Positions 53,680-63,459 of a stretch of DNA of 64,000 nt are shown here, in pieces. The DNA lies in assembly GCA_015057585.1 (NCBI GenBank), contig SVEF01000007.1, positions 1 through 64,000 of the forward strand. The letters run 5' to 3'. How positions within the stretch are numbered: the first letter of the stretch is position 1; the number at the start of each line of letters is the position of its first letter. Source of the DNA: Lachnospiraceae bacterium. Lineage in GTDB: Bacteria; Bacillota; Clostridia; Lachnospirales; Lachnospiraceae. The notes under the pieces were generated by a model, which did no database searches, was not told the DNA's origin, and saw only the letters and a program-made list of their open reading frames with translations. The position numbers were made by a program, and so were the translations under genes.

Positions 53680-55914
53680 ATGAATCGAAAAACAAAAGCG
53701 GCGCTTAGCCTGATTCTGATTACGGCTGTGGTTTGTGCACTCAGCTACATCAGTGTCTGTGGTGTCGGAAGGGACCATGCATTTTCGGCTGCAAACATTA
53801 AGAGAGGTCTTGATTTGGAAGGCGGTGTGAGCATCACCTACCAGACGGTGAAGGAAGATCCTACTGCAGAGGAAATGGCGGACACGCGATTTAAACTGCA
53901 GCAGAGAGTGGATAATTATTCCACGGAAGCGGCGGTATATTTAGAGGGTACCAACCGCATTAACGTAGATATTCCGGGTGTAAATGATGCGGAGGAAATT
54001 TTAAAGGCGCTTGGTCAGGCCGGTGCAATTTATTTCCTGTACGGCGAAGGCAATATTGAATTTGATCTTACAACGTATCAATATAAACTGACCGATTCAC
54101 TGGAAAATCTGATGGAGAGTGGCCAGATTATTATTACCGGTGTAGATATTACCAATGCAATCGCCCGTACCCAGGAAGGGGAAAACGGCGTCGGTAGAGA
54201 TAATGTGGTTATCATGAAACTGAACGAAGAAGGAGCGGAAAAATTTGCATATGCAACCTCGATCAGCGTCGGAAAGCAGATTGCAATTGTATATGACGGA
54301 GAAGTTATCAGTGCTCCAAAGGTAAACGGAACCATTGATACGGGGGAAGTTTATATTACGGGAATGGAATCGTTTGAAGAGGCAAATAATCTGGCGACCA
54401 TTATCCGTATCGGTGCACTTCCGCTTGAATTGACGGAATTGCGTTCCACGGTCGTAGGGGCGCAGCTTGGTGCAGAGGCAATCAGCACAAGTCTTTTGGC
54501 AGGGGCTATTGGCTTTGTCTGTGTGCTTTTGTTTATGGCGATTTATTACCGCGTGCCGGGAATTTCGGCAAGTATTGCGTTAATTATTTATATTGGTTTG
54601 AATGTTGTAGTATTAAACCTGTTTGATGTTACATTGACCCTGCAGGGAATTGCGGGTATTTTGCTGTCCGTTGGGATGGCAGTGGATGCGAATGTAATTA
54701 TTTTCCAGAGAATCCGGGAAGAACTGGCGACGGGAAAAACGGTACGTTCTGCAATGAAACTTGGCTTTAACAAGGCAATGTCCGCAATTGTGGATGGAAA
54801 CGTAACAACGTTAATTGCTGCATTTGTATTATATTTTCTGGGCTCCGGCGGGGTAAAAGGATTTGCGATCACGCTGGCTATCGGTATTATTCTCTCTATG
54901 GTGACTGCCCTGTATGTGACGAAGTTTATTTTGCAGACACTCTATGATCTGGGACTGGATCATGAGAATCTCTACGGAATCCAAAAGGAGAGAAAACGGA
55001 TTCCTTTTGTGAAACACGGAAAGAAGTTTGTTGCGGCATCTTTGACCGTGATTGTAGCCGGTTTTGTGGCAATGGGAGTATTTGCGACAACAGGAAACGG
55101 AACTTTGAATTTCGGACTTGATTTTAAAGGCGGTACGTCCTATAGCGTAACATTCCCGGAAACTTATACGGAAAATATGAATCGTGATCTTGAAAAGTTT
55201 GTTCAGAAAACACTGGGAGAGACAGCCGAGATTGTAAAGGTAACCGGGGAAAATACATATATTTTAAAGATGGCGGAGCTGGACCAGGAGGAACGGGCAT
55301 TGCTTGAGGATACCCTGGTTACAACCTATAGCGTTGACAGGAACCTGATAGAATCGGAAAACATCAGCGGAAAGGTCAGCAGCGAGATGCGTTCGGCCGC
55401 GATTAAAGCAGTACTTGTGGCAACGCTTTGTATGCTTGTTTACATTTGGGTGCGCTTTAAGAATCTGAACTTTGCGACCAGCGCGGTGTTGGCATTATTG
55501 CATGATGTATTGGTTGTGCTGACGGTATATGCCGTGGCGAGAATCTCTGTCGGAAATACGTTTATCGCATGTATGCTGACGATTGTAGGTTATTCCATCA
55601 ATGCAACGATTGTTATCTTTGACCGCATCCGTGAGGAGTTAAAGAAAGAGGAAGAAGAACCAACAAGGGAACTGTCGGAAATTGTAGACAGAAGTATTAC
55701 GGATACCCTTTCAAGAAGTATTAATTCATCCCTGACAACACTTATTATGGTAGTGATGCTTGCAATTTTTGGTGTAGAGGCAATACGTGAATTTGCCATT
55801 CCGTTGATGGCAGGTATTATTGCCGGCGGATTTTCTTCTGTGTGCCTGACCGGTGTGATGTGGCATGCACTCCAGAAAAAGTTTCCGCCAAAGGTAAAGG
55901 AAGAAACGGAGTAG
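53680..55914 (+). CDS. secDF: SecD-SecF fused protein-export membrane protein
   Basis: This is a 744-residue fusion that uses the proton-motive force to help complete Sec export. The SecD half (about 1-425) has an N-terminal helix, the RGLDLEGGVSI motif, the extracytoplasmic P1 region and the block ending AVDANVIIFQRIREEL. The SecF half (about 445-744) has DFKGGTSY and YSINATIVIFDRIREEL. Twelve membrane helices are expected. GGGAG precedes the ATG. It follows mutY by 24 bases and is 7 bases from the next gene. The high load of secreted glycosidases in this organism fits the need for it. Confidence 0.96.
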   Translation: MNRKTKAALSLILITAVVCALSYISVCGVGRDHAFSAANIKRGLDLEGGVSITYQTVKEDPTAEEMADTRFKLQQRVDNYSTEAAVYLEGTNRINVDIPGVNDAEEILKALGQAGAIYFLYGEGNIEFDLTTYQYKLTDSLENLMESGQIIITGVDITNAIARTQEGENGVGRDNVVIMKLNEEGAEKFAYATSISVGKQIAIVYDGEVISAPKVNGTIDTGEVYITGMESFEEANNLATIIRIGALPLELTELRSTVVGAQLGAEAISTSLLAGAIGFVCVLLFMAIYYRVPGISASIALIIYIGLNVVVLNLFDVTLTLQGIAGILLSVGMAVDANVIIFQRIREELATGKTVRSAMKLGFNKAMSAIVDGNVTTLIAAFVLYFLGSGGVKGFAITLAIGIILSMVTALYVTKFILQTLYDLGLDHENLYGIQKERKRIPFVKHGKKFVAASLTVIVAGFVAMGVFATTGNGTLNFGLDFKGGTSYSVTFPETYTENMNRDLEKFVQKTLGETAEIVKVTGENTYILKMAELDQEERALLEDTLVTTYSVDRNLIESENISGKVSSEMRSAAIKAVLVATLCMLVYIWVRFKNLNFATSAVLALLHDVLVVLTVYAVARISVGNTFIACMLTIVGYSINATIVIFDRIREELKKEEEEPTRELSEIVDRSITDTLSRSINSSLTTLIMVVMLAIFGVEAIREFAIPLMAGIIAGGFSSVCLTGVMWHALQKKFPPKVKEETE

Positions 55915-55921
55915 AAACAGT

Positions 55922-56641
55922 ATGGAAATCGGAAATAAAAAGACGACACTTTCGGATGATGCGGCACTGTATCATCACCAAGAGAATGTCAGTGAAAAAG
56001 AAAAATGGCAGACTATGTCATGGAAGGAACGATGGGAATATTTTAAAAACTATTATCTGCTGAAAGTATTAGGGCTGGCAGTGGCAGCAATTGCCATAGG
56101 GTCTTTACTGTATACCATGCTGGGGCCGAAACCGGAGACACTTTTCTCGGTTGCGATTGCCAACCGGGCGATGATACAGGAGCAATATCTGGACGTGCAG
56201 ACGGAATTTGAGCAGACGATAGGAATGGATGCAGAAACGCAGGAAACCATATTTGACGGCGGTTATGATTTTGAGTACGATATGTATCAGTCCATGCAAA
56301 AGTTTGCCATTTACAATGCAGGAGGAGATATTGACGTCACACTTATGCCGCTCTCGGTATTTGAAGTGTATGGTCCGAAGGGATTTTTCTGTCAGGTAGG
56401 TGATAAAATTTCCCCGGAACTGTATGAGATGCTGAAAGAGTATCTGGTGGAATGCAGTCTGGTAGATGATGACGGTAATCCGGTGGAAGGGTCGGCGGCA
56501 GTGTACGGGATCCGGATTGAGTCCACTGCGGCATATGCAGGGTATGAGGCGGAGGAACCGGTGGTTCTGTCAGTTAACCTGGGGACAAAGCATCCGGATA
56601 TGGTGGAAAAATTTTTACGCTATTTATTCTCTTTGGAATAG
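55922..56641 (+). CDS. One-TM protein of unknown function behind secDF
   Basis: This is a 239-residue protein. The cytoplasmic N-terminus (about 1-43) is charged and contains SWKERWEYFKNYYL. One membrane helix (about 45-67) is followed by an extracellular domain of about 170 residues with no recognised family. Seven bases separate it from secDF, so the two are co-transcribed, and a role in export or as an envelope protein is possible but unsupported. A promoter and a terminator-like hairpin lie just after its stop. Confidence 0.7.
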   Translation: MEIGNKKTTLSDDAALYHHQENVSEKEKWQTMSWKERWEYFKNYYLLKVLGLAVAAIAIGSLLYTMLGPKPETLFSVAIANRAMIQEQYLDVQTEFEQTIGMDAETQETIFDGGYDFEYDMYQSMQKFAIYNAGGDIDVTLMPLSVFEVYGPKGFFCQVGDKISPELYEMLKEYLVECSLVDDDGNPVEGSAAVYGIRIESTAAYAGYEAEEPVVLSVNLGTKHPDMVEKFLRYLFSLE

Positions 56642-56651
56642 GGAATTGGAA

Positions 56652-56680
56652 TTGCAAACAAACACAAATTATATTATAAT
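56652..56680 (+). promoter_or_regulatory. Sigma-A promoter of the DUF5717/DUF5716 cluster
   Basis: TTGCAA at 56652-56657 and TATAAT at 56675-56680 are separated by exactly 17 bases, directly after the stop of the one-TM gene. Confidence 0.75.
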
Positions 56681-56709
56681 AGATATGTCTGCGGACATAT
56701 CTATTTTTT
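56680..56709 (+). terminator. Hairpin plus T-tract directly behind the cluster promoter
   Basis: TAGATATGTC and GACATATCTA form a perfect 10-bp stem with a TGCG loop, followed by TTTTTT. It would terminate the secDF transcript, but it also overlaps the last base of the -10 box and the start of the new transcript, so it may double as an operator or attenuator. Confidence 0.65.
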
Positions 56710-56762
56710 GTAAAAAAACTGTTTTCTTAAGGGTATGGACAGACAAAAAGGAGAATGACAGG

Positions 56763-57677
56763 ATGGCAACAGGAAAATCAAAGAAATCCAAAAAGAGAAA
56801 GAAAAAGAATACATCGGACGGCACAATGAAGTTTTTACTTGTGCTGGTGATTGCAGGCCTTGCAATTGCCATGATTTTGTTTATGCAAAAAGGGGAGGAG
56901 GCAGGCAGTGAGCCTTCCGGAACACCGGAGCCAACCATAACTTTGGGGGCGGTGCCATCGGGGACAACGCTTTCCCCACAATATACCGGCACACCGGTGC
57001 CTGTCATGACACAGACTCCGGAAGCAACGAAAGCACCGACGAAAGCACCGACCAAAACGCCGGAAGCGACCAAGACACCTACACCGGTGCCGACGGAGGA
57101 ACCGGAACCGACACCGCAGGTGGATGTACTTAGTGTAGAGGATGCTCAAAAATTAGTGAAAGCCTCTGTTGCGGCAGAATATTCGGTGCATTTGTTAAAT
57201 GACCATCTCTGGGTAGGCGAAAAGGAGTATTATCAGTTTTATATTCTGGACGGTCAGGCTCAGATATTGTATCCGTTTTTGGTTGTAGACAAGTTGGACG
57301 GCAGTTTGTTCTGTTACGACGGAACGGAGAATACCTTGCTTGACTTTTCCCGGTTCCCGCTTGGAACCGGTGCACAAGGAGGGGATACGGATCCGGATGT
57401 GACAAAAACGATTTCCGCAAAGGAAGCGTATGAAATATTATGTACCTATTCGAAAGAAAGCCTGCATATTGCGAAAGAAGTGGTAAGTTATGATGCAGAG
57501 TACGGAAATGAACTGACGCTGGTGAACGGTACCATCAATTGCTACCGCATCAATCTGTCGGAGATTTCCGATAACGGAAGAGTGAGCAATAAAGGCGAGT
57601 TTTATATTTCGGTAGACGGAACAAAGTGTTATTACAATGACAGTGAAACAAATGAATTTGTACTTGTGCAAAAATAA
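56763..57677 (+). CDS. One-TM protein with Pro/Thr-rich stalk
   Basis: This is a 304-residue protein. A very basic N-terminus (KSKKSKKRKKKN) precedes one membrane helix (about 22-41), a stalk of repeated P-T-K-A-P / T-P-E motifs (about 46-120), and an extracellular beta-rich domain (about 120-304) of no recognised family. AAAGGAG at 56748-56754 selects the ATG at 56763; the frame extends upstream over the promoter but is not coding there. It is the first gene of the cluster with the DUF5717 and DUF5716 genes, 32 bases before the former, and may be its surface component. Confidence 0.75.
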   Translation: MATGKSKKSKKRKKKNTSDGTMKFLLVLVIAGLAIAMILFMQKGEEAGSEPSGTPEPTITLGAVPSGTTLSPQYTGTPVPVMTQTPEATKAPTKAPTKTPEATKTPTPVPTEEPEPTPQVDVLSVEDAQKLVKASVAAEYSVHLLNDHLWVGEKEYYQFYILDGQAQILYPFLVVDKLDGSLFCYDGTENTLLDFSRFPLGTGAQGGDTDPDVTKTISAKEAYEILCTYSKESLHIAKEVVSYDAEYGNELTLVNGTINCYRINLSEISDNGRVSNKGEFYISVDGTKCYYNDSETNEFVLVQK

Positions 57678-57709
57678 GAGAACATACGTAAAATAAGGGG
57701 TTTAGTAGC

Positions 57710-60700
57710 GTGAAGGAAAAGATAGAACGACTGGCCAAAGGAATATTTGAATATGAGATGCCGGAATTACTGGTTTCGGAAACGCATCTGCATGTCTATG
57801 TGGAAGCAGGACTTCAGACGGAAGGGTCGTTCTATGTAAAAAATAGCGAGGGAACCAGGATGAAGGGTGTCCTTTATGTGACCGGAAAACTTCTGGCGCT
57901 TAAGGATACGAATTTTGTGGGGACAGAGTGTGAGTTACCGTATTCTGTGGATGCAAAAACTCTGCTTGCAGGAGATGTGCATACAGGAAACATCAGCATT
58001 ATCAGTGATTGTGGGGAGCGCCAGCTGCCATTTTCCATTCATGTGACAGACCCGGTATATGAAAGTTCGGTCGGAGAGATTAAAGATATGTTCCAGTTTA
58101 CCAATCTGGCAAGAATGAACTGGAGGGAAGCGGTAGACTTTTTTGTATCGTCCGAGTTTCCAAACGTCACACTGCGAAAGGATACCAAGGCGTTGCTGGC
58201 GTATGAGCAGTTGCTGGAGAGTCCGGATAAGGACCGTGCGCTGGAAGAGTTTTTGGTGTTTATCCATAAGAAAAAACGTTGTGAATTTAAAATTACGCAG
58301 GAGGCACTGGAACTGACCGCAGGAAGCGAAAATTATCAGGAACAGTTTACGGTGCAGAAAGAACAGTGGGGGTATCTGCACTTCACTGTAACGACAACAT
58401 CGGCACATATTGTTCCGGCAAAGACAGAGTATTTTGCGGATGATTTCGTAAACGGACAGGCCGAAATCAGTTTTGTCGTCAATGCACAGCAGATGACACC
58501 GGGCAAGCATTACGCAGAGATTATCTGTAAAGATGCCAGACAGGAAATTCGTGTTCCGGTCGTAGTACATAAATACAAAGATGATATTGCTGAGTATCCG
58601 TGGAAAAGTGCGAAGAAGATGGAATATAAGTTGCTCGAACAGTATCTTAAGTTCAGAAACAATGAGACGGTGGCAGGTGCTTATCTGGCAGAATCAGGCA
58701 GACTTTTAGAATCCCTGCTTGCTTTACTCGACCGAGGGGCCATGGATGGTGAAACACCGGAAAAGCGTGCCGAGGCGGAGAATAAGCGGCGTATTTATGA
58801 GCTATACCATGCGTATCTGGCGATTGCGGATACGAGAAATAAGAATAAAGAAGATATCTATGAGGCTGTGCTTCGAAAACGATCGTATTTTGAGCGGAAC
58901 GGGCAGATGCGGTCTTATTGTGCAACGCTCTATTTAGAGAGCATGAAGACAAGAAGTAATCAGCTGACTGCGGAGTATGCCGACAGAATCCGTGTGTATT
59001 ATGAAAGAGAGAAAAAAGACTCGTTGCTTCTTTGGTTCCTCTTATATATGGATAAGCGCTTGGAGAGCAACCGGAGTCTGCGTTATGAGACGATTAAAAA
59101 CCATTGCAGAAACGGGAACTACAGTCCGGTGTTACTTTTTGAGGCGGCTGCTGTATGGTGTGCGGAACCGGCCATGGTGCATGTACTGACTTCGTTTGAA
59201 TGTCATGTCATGCAGTATTTGTTAAAGAGCAATATGATAACGAAAGAACTGGCACTTCAGTTTGCGTATCTTTCGGAAAAGAATAAAGAAAACGAAAAAC
59301 TGCAATTGCATCTTTTAAAACAATTGTACAAAAAAATCTCACACAAGGATATTTTAAGTGCAATCTGTAAAAAGGTGATTTCTTTAGATTGTCGGGAAAC
59401 GAGAGTACACGGATATTTGCAGCAGGGAGTCAAGGAACAGTTTCGGATTGACGGTCTGTATGAAGCTTATTTTTATACCCTGGACCGTGCGGCGGAGGCA
59501 GTGATTGACCAGCAGGCACTTTTGTACTTTAGTTACAGCAATACGCTGTCGGAAGAGGACAATGCGTTTATTTATGCTTACGTTGTCAGGAATAAGGATA
59601 ATAATCCGGCGATTTACCGCGCCTACTTAAAGAAAATGGAGCAGTTTGCCGTAAATCAGATGAAAGCGGGGAATACGGGAACGCATCTGTCTGTTTTGTA
59701 TGCAGATGTATTGCGGGCTTCTATTATTGACCGTGAGATGGCGCAGACCTTACCGGATATTATTTTTACATACCGCATGGAATGTAAGAATATTGCCATG
59801 GAGAACGTATGTGTTGCGCATAAAGAGGAGAAGTCGGTCTGTACAAGTCCGTTGGTGGAAGAGGACGGCATAAAATGTGCTATGGTTCCGATTTATACCG
59901 AGGATGCAGTGGTATTTCTTGTGGATCGGGAAGGAAATCGTTATCTGATGACGGAAACAGACAAACTGTATCGGCTGATGCATGTGGATAACCTGCTGGA
60001 AATCTGTTATGAGATCGGCAGTGATAACCGAAGGCTCCTGCTCTATATTGAAGAAAAAAATAAAAATTATAATACGCATAACAAGATGCGGATTGATTTA
60101 CAAAAGCAACTTTCCGGTATGAGCGGAATCAAGGATGAAGTAAAAAATGCCTGTGTGATGTCATTGGTAGAGTATTACTACGAAAATTATGACGGAGAGC
60201 TTTTGGAAAGTTATCTGCGGATACTGAATCTGGAACTTTTGAGTACCAAAGACCGTGAACGGATAATGGAACTGATGGTTTTGCGGGATATGTACGACGA
60301 GGTTATTGATGCGGTCGAAAAGTTCGGATGCGAAACCATGCAGAATAAACGGATTGCAAAACTCTGTGTCAAAGGTATTTATTCCCCGAAGGAAGAGAGA
60401 GACAGGGAAATCTTACTGTCCATGGGAATTCATGCATTTCATACCGGACGCGTGGAGGAACGTTTGCTTCAGTATCTGATCGAAAAGTACAATGGCACAA
60501 CAGCCGAGATGTATGAACTTTGGGTAGCAGCAAGACGGCAGGAACTGGATACTTCCGAATTGGAAGAACGTCTGCTTGGTCAGATGTTATTTGCGGAAAG
60601 TTATGTAGACGATTCCTTCTCTGTATTCTTAAGTTATTACGGAAATGGTCTGAATCGGAAACTGATCCGCGCGTATTTATCGTATTGTGCGTATAAGTAC

Positions 60701-61318
60701 TTTGTGAAAGACCGCATGACAAATCAACAGATGTTTGAGATTTTAAAGCGGGAGACATTTCTGGAAAGCAGTCAGATTTGTGTTCTTGCCTTGTTGAAAT
60801 ATTACTCCGGAAAACAGGAATTATCCGAGGCAGAAAAGAGTTTTGTGGAGTACCATATCCAGCGCTTTGTCCAAAAGAAGATGGTATTCTCCTTCTTTAA
60901 GGAATTTCTGGGACAAATTGAACTGCCGGCATGTGTGGCGGACAAGTATTATGTCGAATACCGGACAAATCCGAAAAACAAAGTGACGTTACACTATTCC
61001 TGCAGTTTGGATGAAGAACTGAAGGAAGAGACGATGACAGATATCGGTTACGGGATTTATGTGAAAGAACTGATTTTGTTTTACGGAGAAAGTTTGCAGT
61101 ACTTTATTTCTCAGGAAAACGAAAACGGGGTGGAAATGGTGGAAAGCCGGATAGTACAGTATACGGAAGTAAATGATACGCCGGGGAATACAAAGTATGA
61201 AAAAATCAATGAGATTCTTTTAACACAGGAATTGAAGGATGAAAAGACTCTGTACAGTCTGCTTGAAAAGTATGCAAAGACAGAGTATGCGGTGAAACGG
61301 CATTTTTCACCGGTATAA
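57710..61318 (+). CDS. DUF5717-family giant cytoplasmic protein
   Basis: This is a 1202-residue protein with no signal peptide or membrane helix. The first 300 residues are beta-rich (two or three sandwich-like domains); from about 310 to 700 and 860 to 1080 it is made of helical repeats that look like TPR/HEAT solenoid, with a beta insertion around 705-850. I recognise it as DUF5717, a Lachnospiraceae family without known function. The start is GTG at 57710 with AAGGGG nine bases upstream. It is followed after 21 bases by the DUF5716 ATPase, its usual neighbour as far as I recall. The solenoid suggests a scaffold or client-binding partner for that ATPase. Confidence 0.75.
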   Translation: MKEKIERLAKGIFEYEMPELLVSETHLHVYVEAGLQTEGSFYVKNSEGTRMKGVLYVTGKLLALKDTNFVGTECELPYSVDAKTLLAGDVHTGNISIISDCGERQLPFSIHVTDPVYESSVGEIKDMFQFTNLARMNWREAVDFFVSSEFPNVTLRKDTKALLAYEQLLESPDKDRALEEFLVFIHKKKRCEFKITQEALELTAGSENYQEQFTVQKEQWGYLHFTVTTTSAHIVPAKTEYFADDFVNGQAEISFVVNAQQMTPGKHYAEIICKDARQEIRVPVVVHKYKDDIAEYPWKSAKKMEYKLLEQYLKFRNNETVAGAYLAESGRLLESLLALLDRGAMDGETPEKRAEAENKRRIYELYHAYLAIADTRNKNKEDIYEAVLRKRSYFERNGQMRSYCATLYLESMKTRSNQLTAEYADRIRVYYEREKKDSLLLWFLLYMDKRLESNRSLRYETIKNHCRNGNYSPVLLFEAAAVWCAEPAMVHVLTSFECHVMQYLLKSNMITKELALQFAYLSEKNKENEKLQLHLLKQLYKKISHKDILSAICKKVISLDCRETRVHGYLQQGVKEQFRIDGLYEAYFYTLDRAAEAVIDQQALLYFSYSNTLSEEDNAFIYAYVVRNKDNNPAIYRAYLKKMEQFAVNQMKAGNTGTHLSVLYADVLRASIIDREMAQTLPDIIFTYRMECKNIAMENVCVAHKEEKSVCTSPLVEEDGIKCAMVPIYTEDAVVFLVDREGNRYLMTETDKLYRLMHVDNLLEICYEIGSDNRRLLLYIEEKNKNYNTHNKMRIDLQKQLSGMSGIKDEVKNACVMSLVEYYYENYDGELLESYLRILNLELLSTKDRERIMELMVLRDMYDEVIDAVEKFGCETMQNKRIAKLCVKGIYSPKEERDREILLSMGIHAFHTGRVEERLLQYLIEKYNGTTAEMYELWVAARRQELDTSELEERLLGQMLFAESYVDDSFSVFLSYYGNGLNRKLIRAYLSYCAYKYFVKDRMTNQQMFEILKRETFLESSQICVLALLKYYSGKQELSEAEKSFVEYHIQRFVQKKMVFSFFKEFLGQIELPACVADKYYVEYRTNPKNKVTLHYSCSLDEELKEETMTDIGYGIYVKELILFYGESLQYFISQENENGVEMVESRIVQYTEVNDTPGNTKYEKINEILLTQELKDEKTLYSLLEKYAKTEYAVKRHFSPV

Positions 61319-61339
61319 AAAGGAGGAAACAAGGATTTT

Positions 61340-62578
61340 ATGGCGGCATTGATGCTCGGGATTGATTTTAGTAAAACAGATATGCAGATCAGCTTATGGA
61401 ATGAAGAGCGAACCCGGGCGGAAATGTATAATTTTACGGGAACGCCGACGGGAGAAGTGCTTCCAACCATGGTCATTATGAATGAGGAAGGAAAACTTCT
61501 TACGGCGAAAGAGGCTCTGGACTACAGCATGAAAACACAAAAACAGGGTGTGACTTCCCTTTATGGTAATTTTTCAAAGGAACCGGTGGAACTGGACCAG
61601 GGAAAGATGACCATTACGGAATTGTTCGCAGCGTATCTAAAGGAGGCACTTGGTGTTGTGCGCAGAAGATATGGAGGAGCACCGATTGCCCGGATTGGAA
61701 TTACGGGAGAAAGGATGACTTCCAGGCATATTGCGCATCTGACGGAGGTAATGGAGCATCTCGGATATCCGAGGGAGAAGTTATTTTTTGCCACACATGC
61801 GGATGCTTTTTTGTGGTATGAGTTATACGAGAGTGCAGAGCACAATACGGCTTCCATGACGATGGATTTTGATGGGAAAGGAATGCAGTCGTACCATTTG
61901 ACACCGGCCGATAAGGAACGGGGATTACCACATTATGTGATGACGACCGATTATTCTGAACTGACATCAGGAAGTCTTTCCAATATCCTGGATCTGGAAG
62001 AGCGCGCTCGCTGTTTTGAACATGTTGCTGAAGTGGCGTTGGGTAGAAAGCCGATTACGACACTGTATGTCACAGGGGCATTTTTGGAAGAAGCAGGAAT
62101 CAATCAGGTGCTTCGCAAATTGTCGGAGAACAATCGTAGAATATTTGTGGGCAGGGGGTTGTATTGTCTGGGGGCATGCTGGAATGCGGTAAAAGAAAAA
62201 CTGCCGAAAAATGCGATGGCAGACCGGCAGGTTTTTCATAATGTTTATATTGAGGCCTACAAGGATGCACAGGAAGGTCCGGTGTGCCTGATGAAGGCCG
62301 GGACGTTTTTGGACGATGCAAATAGTCGGGTGCAGGTAATTTTAGATGATACGTCGGAAATGAAATTTCAGGTGGAGGATGTGCGCAGGGGAGAATCCAT
62401 AGTTTGTGCGTTCCGTCCGGATAATTTATGGCCAAGAGAAAACAAGACGATGCGTCTTGAAATTGAACTTAGATTTTTAGATTACGAGAATCTGGTAATT
62501 AAGGTAAGGGATATCGGGTTCGGTGAAATTTATCCGGCTACTTACCGGGTCTGGGAGCAACTCATACATCTGGCGTAA
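61340..62578 (+). CDS. DUF5716-family Hsp70/actin-like ATPase
   Basis: This is a 412-residue protein with the actin/Hsp70 ATPase fold. Phosphate-1 is LGIDFSKTDMQISLW with Asp9; the connecting segment GITGERMTSRHIAHLTEVMEHLG and the ATHADAFLWYE block match the Hsp70 region that ends in TAAALAYG; phosphate-2 is degenerate (MDFDGKGMQSYHL); the adenosine motif is LYVTGAFLEEAG. After about residue 300 the Hsp70 peptide-binding domain is absent and a short beta-rich tail (about 315-412) takes its place. It is far shorter than DnaK (about 610). AGGAGG and AAGGA sites lie upstream of the ATG. With DUF5717 and the TPR and coiled-coil genes it forms one operon. Confidence 0.78.
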   Translation: MAALMLGIDFSKTDMQISLWNEERTRAEMYNFTGTPTGEVLPTMVIMNEEGKLLTAKEALDYSMKTQKQGVTSLYGNFSKEPVELDQGKMTITELFAAYLKEALGVVRRRYGGAPIARIGITGERMTSRHIAHLTEVMEHLGYPREKLFFATHADAFLWYELYESAEHNTASMTMDFDGKGMQSYHLTPADKERGLPHYVMTTDYSELTSGSLSNILDLEERARCFEHVAEVALGRKPITTLYVTGAFLEEAGINQVLRKLSENNRRIFVGRGLYCLGACWNAVKEKLPKNAMADRQVFHNVYIEAYKDAQEGPVCLMKAGTFLDDANSRVQVILDDTSEMKFQVEDVRRGESIVCAFRPDNLWPRENKTMRLEIELRFLDYENLVIKVRDIGFGEIYPATYRVWEQLIHLA

Positions 62579-62605
62579 GACAAAGACTGATAGAGAGGAA
62601 TTGTT

Positions 62606-63442
62606 ATGGGGAAGGTAATTATTACCACAGGGAACTACGCCCCAACGGGGTATTTACTCAGAAACACAAAACTAAATATACACTCCATTGAGGAACTTTG
62701 TTACTGCATGATGAAAAACCCGGAATTGTGCGAAGACTATCTGTACGATGAAGGACTGGCTGTATATATCAAGGAACAGTTGGGACTTAAGGAGCGGGGG
62801 AGTCTGCTTGCGGATTTGATTCGGAGAGATGCACCGCTTAAGGATTTGGTGGCAGTTTGTTTTTGCAGCTGTGATTATTTCCTAAAGGAAGAAATCGAAG
62901 AATTTGTAAAAGAACATTCCAAAGGGGAACGAAGCGAGGAATGGATTCGTATTAAGAGTAAGGCCGACAGTTATCTGGCACAGGGAAATTACCGGGATGC
63001 GGTATTAAATTACCGGCTGCTTCTGAAAGAAAAAGATACAAACGGAATTACCACGGAAACGCTGGGAGACATTTTTCACAATCTGGCGATTGCGCTTTTG
63101 CATACCGACGGTTTTTTAGAGGCGGTGGATTATTTCAGGGAAGCCTATGAACGTAACAACCGGGAAGAGTCGTTAAAACAGTATTTGCTGGCACTTAGGT
63201 TTGCGGGAGATACAGGAATGTACCAGTCGGCGCTGGACATTTATCAGGTAGAGGAAGGCATGAAAGAATGGCTCAATGCAGCGTATTTCCAGACAGAGAT
63301 TGAAACGCATGAGTATTCTGAATTCGATGATTTGAACCAGTTGCGACAGTTATATACTACAGGGAAAATTAATGAATTTTATGCGCAGGCGAAGCGTATG
63401 ACAGAAAATATGAAGAACTTATACAGAAAGTATAACGAGTAG
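62606..63442 (+). CDS. TPR-repeat protein of the DUF5716 cluster
   Basis: This is a 278-residue soluble protein. Residues about 1-105 are a conserved-looking helical domain (NYAPTGYLLRNTKLNIHSIEELC). TPR units follow at about 110-145 (ADSYLAQGNYRDAVLNYRLLL), 150-190 (FHNLAIALLHTDGFLEAVDYFREAYE) and one weaker copy. GAGAGGAA precedes the ATG, 27 bases after the ATPase gene. TPR proteins commonly work as co-chaperones of Hsp70-like ATPases, so it could be an adaptor of its neighbour; this is inference from context. Confidence 0.75.
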   Translation: MGKVIITTGNYAPTGYLLRNTKLNIHSIEELCYCMMKNPELCEDYLYDEGLAVYIKEQLGLKERGSLLADLIRRDAPLKDLVAVCFCSCDYFLKEEIEEFVKEHSKGERSEEWIRIKSKADSYLAQGNYRDAVLNYRLLLKEKDTNGITTETLGDIFHNLAIALLHTDGFLEAVDYFREAYERNNREESLKQYLLALRFAGDTGMYQSALDIYQVEEGMKEWLNAAYFQTEIETHEYSEFDDLNQLRQLYTTGKINEFYAQAKRMTENMKNLYRKYNE

Positions 63443-63459
63443 AGGATCGGGGAGATACG

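Noticed and set aside
57935-58570. A 211-codon minus-strand frame inside the DUF5717 gene
   Set aside because: It is a shadow of the plus-strand coding frame, and Cys/His/Phe-rich composition is typical of antisense translation.
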